Shown here piece after piece: positions 5,587 to 6,665 of a DNA stretch of 6,665 nucleotides. Source of the DNA: Chitinophagaceae bacterium (GTDB taxonomy: Bacteria; Bacteroidota; Bacteroidia; Chitinophagales; Chitinophagaceae); contig CANHUK010000087.1 in the NCBI GenBank assembly GCA_947463755.1, positions 1 through 6,665 on the forward strand, written 5' to 3'. The notes beneath the pieces were generated by a model. The model was given only the letters and a program-made list of their open reading frames with translations. It was not told the origin of the DNA and ran no database searches. The number at the start of each line of letters is the position of its first letter. Within the stretch, counting starts at the first letter, position 1. A program made the position numbers and the translations under genes.

Positions 5587-6420
5587 TCAATCCATCATCG
5601 GCAGACTCATGAGGGGCAGATCCAGTTCATCGAATACTTTTCCTGTTTCACTTCCCAGCATGAGGCGGTCCAGCCAGTTGTGCTTGTGCGGGAATAATAC
5701 CAGCATGTCCACTTCGTGATCGCTTGCGTATTCAGCCAGCATTTGACTCAGGGATGATCTGTCGGTATGTTCGAGCACTTTCAAAGATGTGTTGAGTGAT
5801 GTCGTCCACGCCTCTCTGACCATTTCATCCTGTTCCCATTCGATCTCATCGCGGACCCTCACATGCAGCAGAATGATCGTTGCATTCAGCCCTCCTGCAA
5901 ATCTGACGATGAACTGCAGCCGACCAGGGTCCGGGACCTCTGAAAGATCGGTGCAGACCAGGATATTTCGGATCACGGGCGGGAACACTGCATGCTCCGG
6001 TACACAGAGCACAGGGGTCGGGGGATGGGTCAGCAGATGTCGGCCTGTGCCGGTTGATGTCCACACGCCGGCTCTATCCCGGGCGGAATGTCCCGTCACA
6101 ATGAGGTCAGCATGCCATGCTGTCGCTCTCGATGCCAGTGCTTTGTACAGTCCTCCGCATACCGCAGAAACGGTCGTGTCATAATGAAAGGCCCCCTGAT
6201 GCTCCCGGAGGAATGACCAGAGATCTTGTTCCATGGCATGTGTAACAGCATCGTAGTCTCTCAACAGCACGCCTTCCTCATCTGCCGCAGCGATGGGCAG
6301 GTCGAAGACATGCATCAGTTCCAGCCGGGCAAAAAAATACCTGTTCAATTCAAGGACATAGCGCAGCATGCGGGCAGATGCGGGTGTCAGGTCTGTGGCC
6401 AGCAGGAATCGCATTTGCAT
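5587..6420 (-). CDS. Tandem-domain universal stress protein (UspA family)
   Basis: This 277-residue cytosolic protein consists of two fused Usp (Rossmann-like) domains, at about 2-140 and 149-275. Each opens with the characteristic beta strand and acidic residue (FLLATDLTPAS at 5-15; NILVCTDLSEV at 152-162), continues with a second strand (LELMHVFD, 33-40; TIILLHVRV, 181-189), and ends with the strand before the nucleotide loop (ADLIVTGHS, 104-112; VDMLVLFPHKH, 237-247). The ATP-binding pattern Gx2Gx9G(S/T) is degenerate in both. Domain 1 keeps Gly110 and a Gly-Thr at 124-125 but lacks the second glycine. Domain 2 has lost the first glycine and shows HKHNWLDRLMLGSETGKV (245-262), keeping only the final Gly-Ser. 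Paired domains with a His-rich second loop are, from memory, common in Bacteroidota. The ligand is unknown. Met1 and Met3 are both possible starts; neither has a Shine-Dalgarno sequence. The gene is probably expressed separately from the convergent sigma operon. Confidence 0.93.
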   Translation of the reverse strand: MQMRFLLATDLTPASARMLRYVLELNRYFFARLELMHVFDLPIAAADEEGVLLRDYDAVTHAMEQDLWSFLREHQGAFHYDTTVSAVCGGLYKALASRATAWHADLIVTGHSARDRAGVWTSTGTGRHLLTHPPTPVLCVPEHAVFPPVIRNILVCTDLSEVPDPGRLQFIVRFAGGLNATIILLHVRVRDEIEWEQDEMVREAWTTSLNTSLKVLEHTDRSSLSQMLAEYASDHEVDMLVLFPHKHNWLDRLMLGSETGKVFDELDLPLMSLPMMD

Positions 6421-6450
6421 GGTGTGGGATTGAGTTCCGTGAAGATAGAA

Positions 6451-6464
6451 CCCCGGACCCGGGG
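6451..6464. other. Short GC-only inverted repeat upstream of the universal stress gene
   Basis: CCCCGGACCCGGGG can fold into a 5-base-pair stem with a four-base loop, between the stop of the partial upstream frame (6481) and the Usp start (6420). On the minus strand it is followed by a pyrimidine-rich TTCTATCTTC, so it could be a weak terminator for the upstream gene. Without a run of U residues this is only a suggestion. Confidence 0.25.
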
Positions 6465-6480
6465 CAATGGATGAGGTCGG

Positions 6481-6665
6481 TCAGGTCGGGTTCTGACAGC
6501 GGTCAGGATGCGATCGGCCCTTACCCGGAAGCTTGAGTCTGAACGACGGCTTCGGATGAGGTGTGTCGACCTCGGGAGCGGCTTTCAGGATGTTCGCTTC
6601 AGCGTCCGCCTTTATCGTAAGCGACCAGGTATTGCGCCCGGTTGCGCTCAGGCCGGAGGCAGCAC
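6481..6665 (-). CDS. Probable C-terminal end of an unidentified protein, cut by the window edge
   Basis: On the minus strand the frame entering from the right edge is open for 60 full codons and stops with TGA at 6483-6481. The visible residues include TWSLTIKADAEANILKAAPE and then a Pro/Lys/Arg-rich tail (HPKPSFRLKLPGKGRS, with a terminal RCQNPT). No domain is recognised. Third codon positions are GC-rich (roughly 70 percent by eye), like a real gene here. The plus strand is also open in the same codon register, but it gives an Arg-rich, low-GC3 product that looks like a shadow. A second minus frame ending at 6599 (closing residues AQYLVAYDKGGR) is a shorter alternative. The gene would lie 60 bases upstream of the universal stress gene in the same direction. 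Confidence 0.4.
   Translation of the reverse strand, partial: AASGLSATGRNTWSLTIKADAEANILKAAPEVDTPHPKPSFRLKLPGKGRSHPDRCQNPT

Noticed and set aside
6472..6665. Plus-strand gene at the right edge
   Set aside because: The frame is open but Arg-rich with no convincing start, and it sits in the same codon register as the better-composed minus-strand frame.

Overview
The window looks like a chromosomal piece of a member of the Bacteroidota (or a close FCB relative) with moderate GC content. This is inferred from three things. Most starts lack a Shine-Dalgarno sequence and sit behind A/T-rich leaders. Exact matches to the Bacteroidota -7 promoter element TAnnTTTG occur in the one clear divergent promoter region. 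The gene content (DapA-family enzyme plus ketoglutarate-semialdehyde dehydrogenase; ECF sigma plus small membrane protein plus Spy/CpxP-like protein; tandem UspA protein) is familiar from that phylum. Genus or family cannot be named from the sequence.

Layout. At the extreme left (1-39, minus) are the first 13 codons of a gene running off the window; they resemble the N-terminus of Y1-type (REP-associated) transposases. A 145-base divergent intergenic stretch separates it from a 433-residue integral membrane di-iron hydroxylase of the sterol desaturase superfamily (185-1486, plus), closest in motif layout to animal alkylglycerol monooxygenase. Converging on it is a two-gene minus-strand operon: a DapA-family lyase/deaminase (3964 to 3050) followed by an alpha-ketoglutarate semialdehyde dehydrogenase (3020 to 1524). 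Together these would make ketoglutarate semialdehyde and oxidise it to 2-oxoglutarate, most likely as the last two steps of 4-hydroxyproline breakdown; the earlier enzymes of that pathway are not here.

A 158-base divergent promoter region (3965-4122) separates this operon from a plus-strand stress cassette: an ECF sigma factor starting with TTG (4123-4689), a 111-residue single-pass membrane protein of unknown function (4749-5084) that sits where an anti-sigma factor would, and a membrane-anchored Spy/CpxP-like periplasmic protein (5081-5560) whose start overlaps the preceding stop by four bases. I infer an envelope-stress or metal-responsive regulatory unit. The middle gene has a strong GGAGGT ribosome binding site, which stands out against its neighbours.

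Converging on the cassette is a tandem-domain universal stress protein (6420 to 5587, minus). Upstream of it, an open minus-strand frame (6665 to 6481) is probably the C-terminal end of another gene that enters from the right. No rRNA, tRNA, CRISPR array, complete insertion sequence or strong intrinsic terminator was seen.
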